A DNA stretch of 64,000 nt from Benincasa hispida (taxonomy: Eukaryota > Streptophyta > Magnoliopsida > Cucurbitales > Cucurbitaceae): positions 16,462,688 through 16,526,687 of the forward strand of contig NC_052359.1 of NCBI RefSeq assembly GCF_009727055.1. The letters are read 5' to 3'. The translations under genes and the position numbers were made by a program. The notes beneath the pieces were generated by a model. That model was given only the letters and a program-made list of their open reading frames with translations, did not search any database and was not told where the DNA came from. The first letter of the stretch is position 1. Every line of letters starts with the position of its first letter. Below, in pieces: positions 20,613-32,007 of this stretch.

Positions 20613-23459
20613 GTGTTCTCTCTACTCAGCGTGCTATTTCGAAGTGACTGCACTAAAGTGAGTTTCTTTAAAACCCTAATCATTGGGTATATAAAAAGTG
20701 GCGTCTCTTCTTTCCCATTTTCCAACTTCATCTTCTTCCTTGAGAGTCTCCGACTAATGTTTAATAGCCAGCCTCGACTCATAGAACATCTCTGGTTACT
20801 TTTCCAACGACAGCCCTATGTCATCTTACCTAATCGAATACAGCACACCATCGTCCTTTTCCTCAGGAACTGTCAACAGACCTCCTTCGTTGAGGTGCTC
20901 ACCAGTAATACTATTCATCCCCACAGCCACCTTCACCCACTTTCGTTCTCAAAATCCCTCCACTTTTCGACCATCCTCATTCTTCCAACAAAGAATTCCT
21001 TCATCTGTGTCTTGCCCTTGTTTCTTCCCCATTACCTTATCGAGCTTCGCTTCAGTAGTCAGACCTTCCCTATTCATTTAATCCCCCTTGTCCATCACCT
21101 CATCGTCTTTTGATCATTGAGATCAAATCCAACTCTGATTAGGACGATTGTTGCGAGCTCCTTAACCCAATGCCCTTAGCCACTATTTTCCCGTCATCCC
21201 TTCGAAAAGTACATTATTAGAAAGCAATGAGTCAAAGAGCAGTGTATCAGACTATTCTTCCACGTCATCATCTGCTGCCCCATGCTACAAACCGTGCATT
21301 CAAAGACCAATTTGCAAGGCAACTGTAGAAATGGCAGAAAGATATGATGCACCTATAAACTCTCACCTCAACAGTTCTGCATTGGGTAGGCTTGGATGCA
21401 GCGAGGTTGAGTGAAGCCGGAACGAAAGAGCTGTAGGACATTTTTTGGGACATCCTAAGGACAATATCACTGCATTCCATTTCGATGGACGAGCGAGAGA
21501 AGGTTGGAGGAAATGAGGTTGGTGAGGTGAACCAGCTTGTAAGAACCAACGCTAATAGCAAGGAGAAGCCAGCAAGGTTAAGAAGAAGAGAAGAAATTAG
21601 CTCGCCACAAGGGTTCATCCCTGTGGTGCAACGCTCTAAAGAGTCGAGGCCCCATAACCCACATTCTAAAGGCTTTGATGATAGGTACATTTGGTAGCTG
21701 ATCGTGAAGACAAAAGGAAAGGAAGAAGAGAAGAACAAAGAACAAAGAGAAGAGAAAAAGAAAGATAGATGAGGAAGAAAGGCTCAGTGATCCAAGGCCT
21801 TTGAAGAAAAGATGGCTCATAAGGCCAGAAGTTGCGACAGAGCAAGAGTGTGTTATGATAGACACATCTGAGTTAGCTCAACCTGTTCAAACAATAGACG
21901 TAGAGGAAACTCCTCAATAGCCAACCGATCTTGAGATTGAGAATGAGGCAAACAACGAAGTGATAAGTAGTTCGTTTGCCCAAGGCGGAGTTGAAGAAAT
22001 AAGGGTGGATGCGCCTACTAAGCGGATGGAAGAGGAAGAAGTGAGTCAAGAAGCAACCAACCCTGAGGTTGCAGTAGAAGAGGAAGGCGATGCATATCTT
22101 CCCGATATAATGGCTGCCAAGTGGCTAAAAAAAAGAGAAACTATAGCAAGAGTTGAGGGATATAGCTGAGGAGGCTTGTAACATTGTCATCGTTGCATCC
22201 CTGTGAATAGAAATGCGCAAATAAATGGTCGTAAATGAAGTTGCAGCCACTTTATTAAAGGAAATGGATGATGAGATTGCTGCAAAGAATGCTGCAGAAG
22301 AGACTATGAAAAAAGATAGGACGCGGAGAGTATTGCAGTAGAATTGAAGGATGTACTCACTGATGATAAGGTCAAGTAGTCTGATGAGAAGAGAAAGAAC
22401 AAAAAGAAGAAGGTTGAGAAGAAAAAAGAAAAAGCTCTCACTAAGCCATCTAAGGAAAAAATGTCAGCACATGAGAGACGATGACAACTTCAAGACATAC
22501 TACTAGCTAAGGGATTTTTCCCTGTGGTTGCGCCATTTCCCCAATACATCCTTGACATTATTGACCATCATGGCTGGCAAAATGTTTGTGCCAGTGTGCT
22601 TGCCATCATGACAGAGGTAGTAATACAGTTCAACTACAGTGACTTCGATGCTAGGAGGATGTCATTGACGACATCGACTGCCCAGTCTTCTTCAAAGCCC
22701 TGAGAGATCAACGGGCTAAAGAAGTTGGTAGATAAACAAAAACCTTAATGAAACAGAATCAATGTTGACCCATCACCTGAGTGCATGGAAGATGCTATGA
22801 GGGTGATGACAAAGCCTGGGTCTATTTGGAATATTTTAAGAACGGGTCCCAATGCTTGCCCCTAGATCTTTAACTCTAGGGGTGATCATTCAAACCGCAA
22901 AAATCGAATCGTTTCTAAAAATCGAACCGAACCGAACCAAAAACTCAGTGAAACTGAAAAAATCGGTTCGGTTCGGTTTAAATTTCGAAAACCGAATTTG
23001 AAACCAAACCAAACCGTTTTTAATTAATATATATATTAAAAAAAAAAGAGTAAAACTGAATTTAAAACTGAACAACTTTTAATTTAAAGAACAAAAACCG
23101 AACCGAACCGAACCATCTTTAACTAATATATATATATTTATTTATTTATTTATATATTTAAAAAAAGAGTAAAACCGAATTTAAAACCGAACCGCTTTTT
23201 AATTTAAAGAACAAACCGAATTTAAAACAAAACCAAACCGAACTGAACCGAACCGAACATTTTTAATTAAAAAAAGAATATAACATGGATTTTTTTAAAA
23301 ATGCCAAAAATCGAATTTGAAACCGAACCGAATCGAACCGTTTCCACCCCTACTTAACTCCAAAAGCCAACTTTGGGTATATTTCATGAAGAACGACCAT
23401 CCAACAATGCATGATGCCATGATCTCAAAGGATAGGGTCATGGCGACATATTGTATTTG
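20613..23459 (+). pseudogene. Athila-1 env-like region, 5' part
   Basis: This is a degraded extra region downstream of pol. It shows a Ser/Pro-rich start (20800-21080), a charged Glu/Lys-rich middle (21480-22470) and then a block near 22495-22660 including 'KGFFPVVAPFPQYILDII' and 'HGWQNVCASVLAIMTEVV', followed by 'NDHPTMHDAMISKDRV' at about 23390-23440. This pattern (HGW.., then a 'PT-HD--S-ERV' motif) is what I recall for the env-like or 'putative plant transposon protein' domain of Athila elements. The function of such proteins is not established. It is cut by the hAT MITE and by the Galadriel insertion, and continues at 29285. Confidence 0.55.
22877..23352. mobile_element. hAT-type MITE built of AACCG repeats
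   Basis: Perfect 8-bp terminal inverted repeats TAGGGGTG and CACCCCTA bound 476 bp. The flanks TTTAACTC (22869-22876) and CTTAACTC (23353-23360) form an 8-bp target duplication with one mismatch, as expected for hAT. The interior is AT-rich with blocks of AACCGAACCG and the reverse CGGTTCGGTT. There is no transposase, so it is non-autonomous. Confidence 0.8.
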
Positions 23460-23464
23460 CAGGG

Positions 23465-23964
23465 TGTAACGGTCATGCTTGTCCAGGGCCTGTTGCCCAT
23501 GGCCGCATGCCCAATCCAACCCCCTTCTAGCATACTTTCATATCTTGTATTGTATTAGCTTAGTTAGCTTGCTTTCTTTTACATTTCATTGTAAGTGACA
23601 CACTCGCCCTTTTGCATACGCAAGGGCGCCAGTTGGCTTTTTGTTCAGAATGCACTATATGGGGATAAGACTAACCATCACTTCCTCATACCCGGATGAG
23701 TACTCTATAAAGTTGTTGTTGTTGCTTATTGCTTTCTAGTCTACTACAATCTTTCTTTCTTTATTCACACTCACAAAACTTCTTACGAAAACCTTTTCTC
23801 TAAACCCGTTTTCTAAAACCGTTTTCCCTAAAACAGAGGTGGAGGTTGCGAGAGGCACTCGTGGTGCCATCGGCAGTCCGTATTCGAGTTGGCTGACTTA
23901 TTCGTCAGCGGGAACAAGTGCCGCACAATCGCTAAGAGAAGCTTCCGAAAGAGCGATTGTGACA
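23465..23964 (+). repeat. Galadriel-like 5' LTR
   Basis: It begins TGTAACGG and ends GATTGTGACA, two bases before the primer site. A TATA-like TATAAAG is at 23706-23712. Confidence 0.9.
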
Positions 23965-23966
23965 GT

Positions 23967-23978
23967 TGGTATCAGAGC
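23967..23978 (+). other. Galadriel-like primer-binding site
   Basis: TGGTATCAGAGC, an exact 12-base match to the initiator tRNA-Met primer site. Confidence 0.85.
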
Positions 23979-24009
23979 CGGTTGGCTTATAGAGGGAAGA
24001 TCAGTGATC

Positions 24010-25240
24010 ATGTCGGCGACGAAGAACCTGAACAAGTCCCATGTGGACAGATTGGTAGAGATGGAAGAACAAATGCTCTACCTGAGAAGAGGTCCCAGAT
24101 AATGTTCGTTTCCTTGAGACTCGACTACAAGAAGTTGCCGAGAAAGTCGATGGAATTGATGCGGTGGTAGGCCGCCTAGACGGATTACCCGTCAGAGAAT
24201 TGATGATGAGGGTAGAGACCCTCGAGACCAAAACAGTACGGTCCGACCAGTTTTGAACGAGGCGAATAACTCTCGGGCTCTGTTGCCCACATAGAGGAGC
24301 GTGTCGAAGAGCTGGACAGCTCCCAAAAAAGGATTACTTCAGATGGTAACCGATTTATCTGAAGACTTTTGGTCGGCCCTGGATGTCGTCAGAGCCGAGA
24401 TAGCGGATGTGAGTGCTAGGGTGAATCTCACCATCCGAGCGGTAGGGAACCAAGCCCCATCTGGGGGAGCAATGGCAGTGAGCAGAATAAAAATCCCAGA
24501 ACCGAAACCTTCTGTGGGTGCGAGAAGCGAAAGCCCTGGAAAATTTTAATTCGACCTTGAGCAATACTTCAAGGCGACGAACACAGTGACTGAAGAGTCG
24601 AAAGTCACACTAGCAACGATGCATCTAGCTGAAGATGCAAAACTGTGGTGGAGATCACGATTTACAGACATACAGGAAGGACGCTGCACTATTGATACTT
24701 GGGTAGATTGAAACAAACTTCGTTCGCAGTTCTTCCCTGAAAATGTCGAGATCTTGGCTCGACGAAAACTCCGAGAGCTAAAGCAAACAGATAACATTAG
24801 GGACTACGTAAAACAGTTTGCAGGACTATGTTGGACATACGAGATTATGTCTGAAAAAGACAAGGTCTTTTGCTTTGTGGAAGGGCTGAAACTGTGGGCG
24901 AAATCAAACTATATGAACAGAGAGTATAGGATCTCCCCTCTGCCTATGCGGAGCTGAACGGCTATACGACCTTAGCACTGACTCACAAGATGTGAGGAAA
25001 CAATCAACTTCCTCAAAATGGGGGAAACAGAAACAGCCGTTTCAGTCCTCTCAGACCTGGGGGAGAGACAAGACACAGGGGGGGACCGTAAATCATCACA
25101 ACCGAGATCAGGAAACACCTGGCGGGGGCCGCCACAACAGCATAAACAATTACAATCGTCCCTGTCTGTTTCATATGTAGAGGGCCACACAGGGCGGGCG
25201 AATGTCCAAATCGAACCGCGTTCAATTCTTTTCAAGCCAC
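24010..25240 (+). pseudogene. Galadriel-like gag remnant
   Basis: The first ATG after the leader is at 24010. Translation is split among frames: an N-terminal coiled-coil-like stretch ('VDRLVEMEEQMLYL'), a middle predicted helix (24300-24480), and the retrotransposon gag core 'FDLEQYFKATNT', 'LAEDAKLWWRSRF', 'RRKLRELKQTDNIRDYVKQF' at 24550-24830. One Trp codon of the core is a stop near 24707. The downstream region (24990-25190) has a Gln-rich part and a remnant C-x2-H-type knuckle. Gag forms the particle and binds RNA. Confidence 0.78.
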
Positions 25241-25725
25241 GTTAGCCCTACCTCCGAAGAGCAAGGCTGAACTGGAGGAGACGGTAACCGAGCCAGCTGC
25301 AGAAATTTGAGAATCCCAGGATGGGGGCATTGAAATTCTTATCTGCACTCCAGAAGAATATGGGAAAGGCGACGGAGCCACTAGAGAAAGGTCTCATGTA
25401 TGTGGACGCTTGGGTCAACCAAGATCGGCCAAAAACACTATGGTTGACTCTAGGGCTACCTATAACTTCATGGCTGAACGGAAGCTCGCCGCCTGAATTT
25501 GATTTGGGAAAGAGATGCAGGGAAGATGAAAGCTGTGAATTCCGCAGCCCCTACCGATTACGGGGATAGCGAAGAGAACTCCGGTGAAGTTAGGAGAACT
25601 GGAAGGGCTTCGTTGACTTCGTGATTGTCAAGATGGATGATTTCGACGTGGTACTGGGAGAAATTCCTACTTGAACATAAAGTCATACAATGCCCCTCCG
25701 CAAATGCTTAGTCATTACCGAATCT
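25241..25725 (+). pseudogene. Galadriel-like protease remnant
   Basis: The aspartic protease region is present, but the active-site D-S-G triad lies in a damaged stretch near 25437-25470 ('MVDSRATYNFM', where family members have DSGATHNF). The conserved downstream 'KMDDFDVVLG' at 25630-25659 and 'LLEHKVIQCP' are clear. Gly-to-Arg in the triad would remove activity. Confidence 0.68.
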
Positions 25726-25859
25726 ACACCGACCATAGTCCAAGCAGTATCAAGCAGCCAAATGGGGTGTAGAATGATCTCAGCCCTCCAATTGAAGAGA
25801 GGCCTGGCCCACAGACGAACCCACGTTCATGGCCATCCTGATAGAATACGTTGAAGTCC

Positions 25860-26625
25860 ACTGAAGAGGAGATCCCCCAGAGACGTTCATTTGTCTTGGA
25901 AGAGTATCGGGACGTCATGCCGAAAAGCTTGCCCAAGTCCTTACCCCACGAAGAGGGATTGACCATGAGATTGAGTTGTTACCAGGGGCAAAGCCGCCTG
26001 CCAAGAATGCATATCGGATGGCCCCGCCAGAATTGGCTGAGCTTCGGAAACAGTTAGACGAGTTGTTAGATGCAGGATTTATCAGACCGGCGAAGGCCCT
26101 TACGGAGCCCCAGTAGTGTTCAGAAGAAGAAGGATAGGAGCCTCCGGTTGTGCATCGACTATCGGGCCTTGAATAAGCTCACAGTCCGCAACAAATATCC
26201 CTTCCTATCATTATTGACTTGTTTGATCAAGCTTCACGGTGCTAAGTATTTCTCGAAGCTGGACCTAACGGTCTGGATATTATCAGGTTCGAATTGCTGA
26301 AGGAGACGAACCTAAGACGACCTGTGTCACGAGATATGGAGCCTTTGAATTCTTCGTGATGCCCTTTGGCCTCACCAATGGCCCAGCAACGTTCTGACCT
26401 TAATGAACCAAGTGTTTCACGAATACCTCGACAAATTCGGTCGTAGTGTATCTTGATGCCATTGTGGTCTATAGTGCCTCGCTGGAGGACCATCGACATC
26501 ACCTCCAACTAGTCTTTGAAAAGCTGAGGAGAAATCAGTTTGTATGTAAAGAGAGAGAGTGCTCCTTTGCCCAAGAACGCATAAATTTCCTCGACCCACG
26601 TGATTGAGTTTGGTCGGATTGGTAT
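25860..26625 (+). pseudogene. Galadriel-like reverse transcriptase
   Basis: The blocks are '[18 protein letters not shown]', 'CIDYRALNKLTVRNKYP', 'GAKYFSKLDL', 'EGDEPKTTC' and 'FVMPFGLTN'. The catalytic YLDD box reads YLDA (26449-26460), losing the second Asp. Indels near 26085, 26225 and 26262 and a stop near 26398 break the frame. These are palm and fingers motifs of gypsy RT, with no intact product. Confidence 0.85.
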
Positions 26626-26866
26626 GGAAGAGGGCAAGGTCGCCGCGATTAGAGACTGGAGGGTACCATCATCCGTGGACCGAACTACGATCCTTCCTTG
26701 GACTAGCCAACTACTATGGTGGTTCGTAGAAGGATTCTCGAGAAGAACAGGGCCATTAACGAACTGTTGCAGAAGGATAGCCAATGGAGCTGGACTCCTG
26801 AATGTCAAGCTGCCTTTGGAGGGCTTGAAGAAAGGTGATGATTGAGGGGTCGGTCCTCGGAATTGC

Positions 26867-27175
26867 GACATGACCAAGCCATTTGAAGTAGAGAATGATG
26901 CTTCTGACTTCGCGTTGGGCGGTTGTCCTCCTCCAAGACGGACACCCATCGCGTATAAAGATAGGAAACTAAATGATGCCGAACGGAGGTATGCCACCTC
27001 CGAGAAAGAGATGTTAGCAGTAGTTCACTGCTTGAGGGCCTGGAGACAGTATCTCTTGGGGGCCAAGTTGCGTGGCCAAGACCGACAACAACTTCATTTG
27101 TCACTTCTTCAACCAACCGAAGTTGTCGTCGAAACGGCATGGTGGCAAGGAGTGTCTAGCGGAGTTTGACTTCCA
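26867..27175 (+). pseudogene. Galadriel-like RNase H
   Basis: 'TKPFEVENDASDFALGG' contains the first catalytic Asp, 'AERRYATSEKEMLAVVHCLRAW' the Glu, and the third Asp region is frameshifted near 27080. RNase H removes RNA from the RNA-DNA hybrid. Confidence 0.8.
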
Positions 27176-27209
27176 ATTCGAACCATAGACCGGGGAAAAG
27201 TAACCAAGC

Positions 27210-28450
27210 GGCTGATGCTCTTAGCCGAAAGAGCGAACATGCGGCCCTGTGCATGTTCGCCTGCCTACAAGCAAGTAGTTGAGTGCACAGTACGAGAAAC
27301 TGTCAAAACTCACTTGACAAATGACACAGCGGTTGCAGGCCATCCTACAGTTGGCCAGAGAGGGGAAGAACGCCATTTCTGGGTGGATGATGATCTACTA
27401 TACACCAAAGGCAATCGCCTCTACATCCCCAGATCTGGGGAGTTACGTAGGTCGCTGATGAAGAAGTGTCACGACACACCGTGGGCAGGACATAATGTTG
27501 GCAGAGGACTTATGCCCTTCTAAAACAAGGCTACTATTGGCCAAGCCTTCGAACGATGTCATGCAATTGTACCAAGACTTTGCTTGTCTGCACAAGATAA
27601 GGGTCGAAAGGGCGAAATTAGCGGGTCTTGCTGGAACCCCTACCTGTGCTCTCTAGACCATGGGAGAGCGTGTCTCTCGATTCATCACCCATTTGCCCAA
27701 AGTGGGAGAGGTTTTGATCGATCCTTGTTATCATCGACCGTTCTTAATATGCCACTTTCGTCCAACGTCGAAAATGTGCACTAGCCGTGATGACTGCTCA
27801 GCTGTTCTTCAAACAATCGTAAATTATGAGGTGTCCGCGCGAGCATTGTTAGCGATCGGACGGAAGATTCGCTGGGACATTCTGGACAGAATGTTCAATA
27901 ATTGGGGATCAACACTGAATATCTCCTCTAGCCTATCATCCTCAAACTGACGGCCAGACGGAACGCTTCAACAGTAGGCTCGAGGAATATCTGCGTCACT
28001 TTATCGACGCTAGGCAGAAGAACTGGGTCTAGTTTGTTTTAGATGTGGCCTAGTTCAGCTTCAATAAGCCAGCAGAGTTCCGTAACCCGAAAAAACGCCC
28101 TTGCGAGAGTGGTGTGGGGCGGTAGACAGCCACTCATTGGCCAACAACTTGTTGGACCACCCTTATTGCAGGCAAAAGTCCTCAGGCAATAACTTCACTA
28201 AAAGAGTGGAGCAAAACTCTGAGATAGCTCGCGCCTACCTAAGAAAGAGCATCGAGGAGGATGAAGAAGTGGGCTGATAAGAAGCCGGAGGGCCCTTGAG
28301 TTTCAAGCTGGGGACAAGGTCCTAATCAAGCTACGACCGAAACAGTTTCGTTTTCGAGGCCAGAGAGACCAACGGCTAGTAAGGAAATATGAAGGTCCAG
28401 TGGAGGTAATTGAGAAATCGGGAGAACCTCATATAGGGTTCAGTTACCCT
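27210..28450 (+). pseudogene. Galadriel-like integrase
   Basis: The zinc-binding part is 'KGNRLYIPRSGELRRSLMKKCHDTPWAGH' in pieces at 27410-27500, then 'DFITHLPKVG' in altered form at 27680-27705. 'LVSDR'-type core sequence follows near 27865, and the '[12 protein letters not shown]' Glu region at 27937-27975 is shifted. The C-terminal 'FRFRGQRDQRLVRKYEGP' region is at 28345-28400. Several frameshifts are present. Confidence 0.75.
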
Positions 28451-28454
28451 CATG

Positions 28455-28770
28455 GATGAAGATTCATTCTGTCATCCATGTGAGTATCCTGAAGCCTATC
28501 ATCCCGATCCGGAGGATGAATAGCGAAACAATGCTAAGGCGCCCACCGGTCACGATGAAGAGTTCTGCTGAGAAAGAAGTTGCACAAATCCTGGATAAAA
28601 CGTACGCGCCGTATTGGAAGACCCAGACGAGAACTGACAGAGTTCTTAGTGAAATGGAAGGATCTCCCCGACGAAGAGATCAGTTGGGAGTTGGCCGAAG
28701 ATTTGAAGAATGCAGCTCCAGCCATCGCAGGTTTTGAACAAGGTCAGTTGACGAGGACGTCAACCAATTA
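28455..28770 (+). pseudogene. Galadriel-like chromodomain remnant
   Basis: After 'HSVIHVSILKP' (the usual end of gypsy integrase), sequence near 28560-28760 gives 'EKEVAQILDK' and, one frame over, 'TEFLVKWKDLPDEEISWELAEDL'. The aromatic and acidic pattern of 'FLVKWK---(E)-SWE' is that of chromodomains, which steer chromoviruses to heterochromatin. A frameshift near 28615 separates the halves. Confidence 0.8.
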
Positions 28771-28782
28771 AGTGGGGGAGAA
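28771..28782 (+). other. Galadriel-like polypurine tract
   Basis: AGTGGGGGAGAA directly before the 3' LTR. Confidence 0.85.
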
Positions 28783-29279
28783 TGTAATGGTCATGCTTGT
28801 CCAGGGCCTGTTGCCCATGGCCGCATGCCCAATCCACCCCCTTCTAGCATACTTTCATATCTTGTATTGTATTAACTTAGTTAGCTTGCTTTCTTACATT
28901 TTCATTGTAAGTGACCACTTGCCCTTTTGCATATGCAAGGACGCCAGTTGGCTTTTTGTTCAGAATGCACTATATGGGGATAAGACTAACCATCACTTCC
29001 TCATACCCGGAGTAGTACTCTATAAAGCTGTTGTTGTTGCTTATTGCTTTCTAGTCTACTACAATCTTTCTTTCTTTATTCACACTCACAAAACTTCTTA
29101 CGAAAACCTTTTCTCTAAACCCGTTTTCTAAAACCGTTTTCCCTAAAACGGGGGTGGAGGTTACGAGAGGCACTCGGTGTGCCATCGGCAGTCCGTATTC
29201 GAGTTGGCTGACTTGTTCGTGAGTGGGAACAAGTGCCGCACAATCGCTAAGAGAAGCTTCTGAAAGAGCGATTGTGACA
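28783..29279 (+). repeat. Galadriel-like 3' LTR
   Basis: It begins TGTAATGG and ends GATTGTGACA, followed by the TSD CAGGG. It aligns across its whole length with the 5' LTR. Confidence 0.9.
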
Positions 29280-29284
29280 CAGGG

Positions 29285-30249
29285 CATCCTCTTGGATGTT
29301 GGGCTCATAATTGCAACACAGATTTGAAGTGCCCATAACAAGCCTAGGAAGCAGTTATTCTTCCCTTGGATAATTGGCACCCTTTGTGTCAATGCTGATA
29401 TGCATATGGAAGGAGATCCATTTTTCGATTTCACCACACTCATTAACGATAGGATGCTCAGATGCATGCCAAGAGGTTCATGCATCAGACGTTGCTACGC
29501 AAAGGGTCTAGATCAGCCAAGCCAACACACACTACACCATCAATGCCTTAACATAAGAGGACGCAAGAAGTCGTCATTACAAAAATGTTTAAACGGAGGG
29601 ATTTTGACATTCTAAAAGTTGTCATGAGCAATTGGAAAGGAGGTCCCGGCCTCCATCTCCTCATAGAAACTAAGAAAAGACTTCTTCTCCTCATGCCAAG
29701 TCTGATGCCTCTAGTGATCAATTACCTCGAACCGCAAGACCCCTCAACCCTTGAGGTGCATGATTCTTTTTCTTCAGATTCTCCAATCCAATCGTGATAT
29801 TGATCCTCTCCAAAGCCACAAGATCCTTCCTCCCCAAAACCTCATATACAAATGCACCATTAAAGCCTCCCCACTTCTCCCTTTCAACAAAATAGCCAAC
29901 CAGACCCTCCTTTACCTGCAATTGAGCTCAACATACCTTCCCATCAACCCTCCACCATGACCCCAATCACATATCCACCTCCACTGCAAATCTGATCCCA
30001 CCTCGACCTACCCAGACTACCTAGACCACAAGAACTCAGTCACACCTCCTTAATGCAGATTACTTGAAGATGGACTTAGACTACATGGAGCATTATCTTC
30101 AACATTCCTTCTTTCGCCCAATCATGCATTCAATGGAAGCATTGACTAGGCGCATTGATGACCAGTTCCAATTCCAACTTCAATACATGCAGGAAATTCT
30201 ATCTACTCGAGGCTTTAGCTCCGTTGCCAAAAGAACCTCCAAATGGTAG
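29285..30249 (+). pseudogene. Athila-1 env-like region, 3' part
   Basis: This continues the region cut at 23459. The stretch at 29285-29420 encodes a hydrophobic segment ('GILLDVGLIIATQI') followed by 'KPRKQLFFPWIIGTLC', the pattern I recall after the 'S-ERV' motif of Athila env-like proteins. A C-terminal helical stretch is at 30064-30249 ('MEHYLQHSFFRPIMHSMEAL', 'RIDDQFQFQLQYMQEIL'). It is interrupted by stops; no product is expected. Confidence 0.5.
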
Positions 30250-30496
30250 GCCTTAGTTTGTAAATGCATCTTTTGGAATTTATCGGAATCTGAAAGTATC
30301 ATTTTACCTCTATGTTTAGTTGCTTCTATGCATTTTTCTCTTGCTTCTTTGTTGTTGCTTATGCATTTTTAAGCTTTTTCATGGTTTCTTTCTTACTTGC
30401 ATGTGTGTGCCAATACAACCACGATGATGATACTATACAAACCAACTCATTAAACTCACTAGGATTGCATCATCACCCCCGACCTCCAATGTTAGT
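30250..30496 (+). other. Athila-1 3' non-coding tail, left part
   Basis: Pyrimidine-rich, stop-dense sequence with no gene. It is cut by Athila-2 at 30497, and sequence of Tat 3'-tail type resumes at 38534. Confidence 0.45.
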
Positions 30497-31989
30497 TGTT
30501 CGTGGCTGAGAGAATCATCATCACCCCCGACCTCCAGCCGAATAAAAATTATTTATAAATTCACTGAAACACTATTTATATTACTAGGTAACAAAAGTGG
30601 AAAGTATAGGATCAAACCACAAAGAGGCCAAGTTTAAATCTCTCTTAAGCTAAATTTAACAGTGGAAAGCAGTAAAAAAGGGGTTTTGGTTTGATTGATA
30701 GAATCGAAAAACATGCAAGAAATTAAAATGCAAGGGATAAATGCAAACTAGGATTGGTCTATCTAGTTCCTGAGCCATTCAATGCAATTTCTATCATCAA
30801 ATTTTATAACTTAAACAAGCAACTAATTCATGCACGCACAAAAACTCGCTCGATGTAATCTTACTAGCCTCTACAAAGGTGAAAAACTAACAAGGATTGA
30901 ACATAAAAAGCGTCCTAAGAACCAATTAAGGTCGGAAAGGCCAAACCCTAACTATCTACATGCTTCTAAATTTTATTGGGTTCGATGGTGTCATGGTGTC
31001 CATATAGAATTAAAAACACGTGCATTATGAATAAGGATTCTATTATGTTGATTAAGAAATTGGATAGCCTAATTCATTAACCAATATTTGTCTTCGAATC
31101 TAGAAATCAATGCATTCTAAGAACCACCATCAAATGCAAAATTAACTATCGCTAACTTGAGCATTTTAGCTAGAAATTTTGGTAAGAACATGACGTAACT
31201 AAGAATCGGTTAGCTATACATGCTCACGCGTGAAAAGTCAACCTCACAAACATCTATATATAAATTAACACAAATTCGAAGAACACACAAATTTAGCATG
31301 TAATTCATTCAAGAAAATAGAATTCTTAAGAAATTAACAAACAATTAATGCTAAAAAACTATATATAAAAGTTATCTCAAACAATCCATAGACAAATCGA
31401 AGAGGACGAATCAATTCATCATTTACAATCCAAAAGAAAATGAAAATCTAACCTAAAGATACAAAAAAGATCAAGGATGGGGAAGAACAAGGAGTCACTC
31501 CTCACCCTCCATTGGTTTTTGCATAGCCTTTGACCTAAATTAAAGAGAATTATATAAATAATCGGGTATAACATTCCAACACTGATGAGAGCATTGCAAC
31601 TCTCTTGTCGACAGTAGCCCTCAAGCATCATGGTGGCGTTGTGTCTTTGGTGCGACGTTGCGTTGCGCACGTGTGCTCGTGGCAGTCTGTCAATCTTCGA
31701 AGTGTTGCAACGCTACCCTACATCCATGCATGCTACCTTACAACATTGCACAAGATCATTGCAGTGGGGTTGTGATGCTCCAACTAGGGGCATTTTAGTC
31801 AATTCTCCTCCTTTGAAGCCCAAATACTCAAATTACCTCCAAATTGCATCAAATTAACCCCGTTTAACATCTTAAGCTCGATTCTACCTTTTCGCTTCTC
31901 AATATCTACAAAATAGCATAGTTGACATTAAAAATCCATTAACGAGCCTAAATTAAGTTAGGAATTATAACTCTTTTTTAGAGCTATCA
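30497..31989 (-). repeat. Athila-2 3' LTR
   Basis: Aligns with 37061-38533. On the minus strand it starts TGATAGCTCT and forms an 8-bp hairpin (31967-31974 with 31980-31987). A TATA-type TTTATATAA lies on the minus strand near 31550. Motifs like GCATTGCAAC recur at 31570-31770. Confidence 0.85.
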
Positions 31990-32007
31990 AATACCCCTCT
32001 TGCTAGA

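Larger units (their letters stand above)
23465..29279 (+). mobile_element. Galadriel-like chromovirus (Ty3/gypsy)
   Basis: A full-length gypsy element with LTRs of 500 and 497 bp, TG...CA ends and a perfect TSD CAGGG at 23460-23464 and 29280-29284. It has gag, protease, RT, RNase H, integrase and a C-terminal chromodomain remnant, in gypsy order. The protease-RT linker 'MDDFDVVLG' and the overall sequence resemble the Galadriel lineage (from memory). The LTRs differ at roughly twenty positions by eye, so it is younger than its Athila-1 host. Every domain has frameshifts, and the RT catalytic box is altered. Confidence 0.9.

Noticed and set aside
20613..21113. 166-codon plus-strand frame with a hydrophobic, Phe-rich start, considered as a host gene
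   Set aside because: It lies in the Athila-1 env-like interval, overlaps another frame, has no recognisable domain, and the neighbouring sequence is retrotransposon on both sides.
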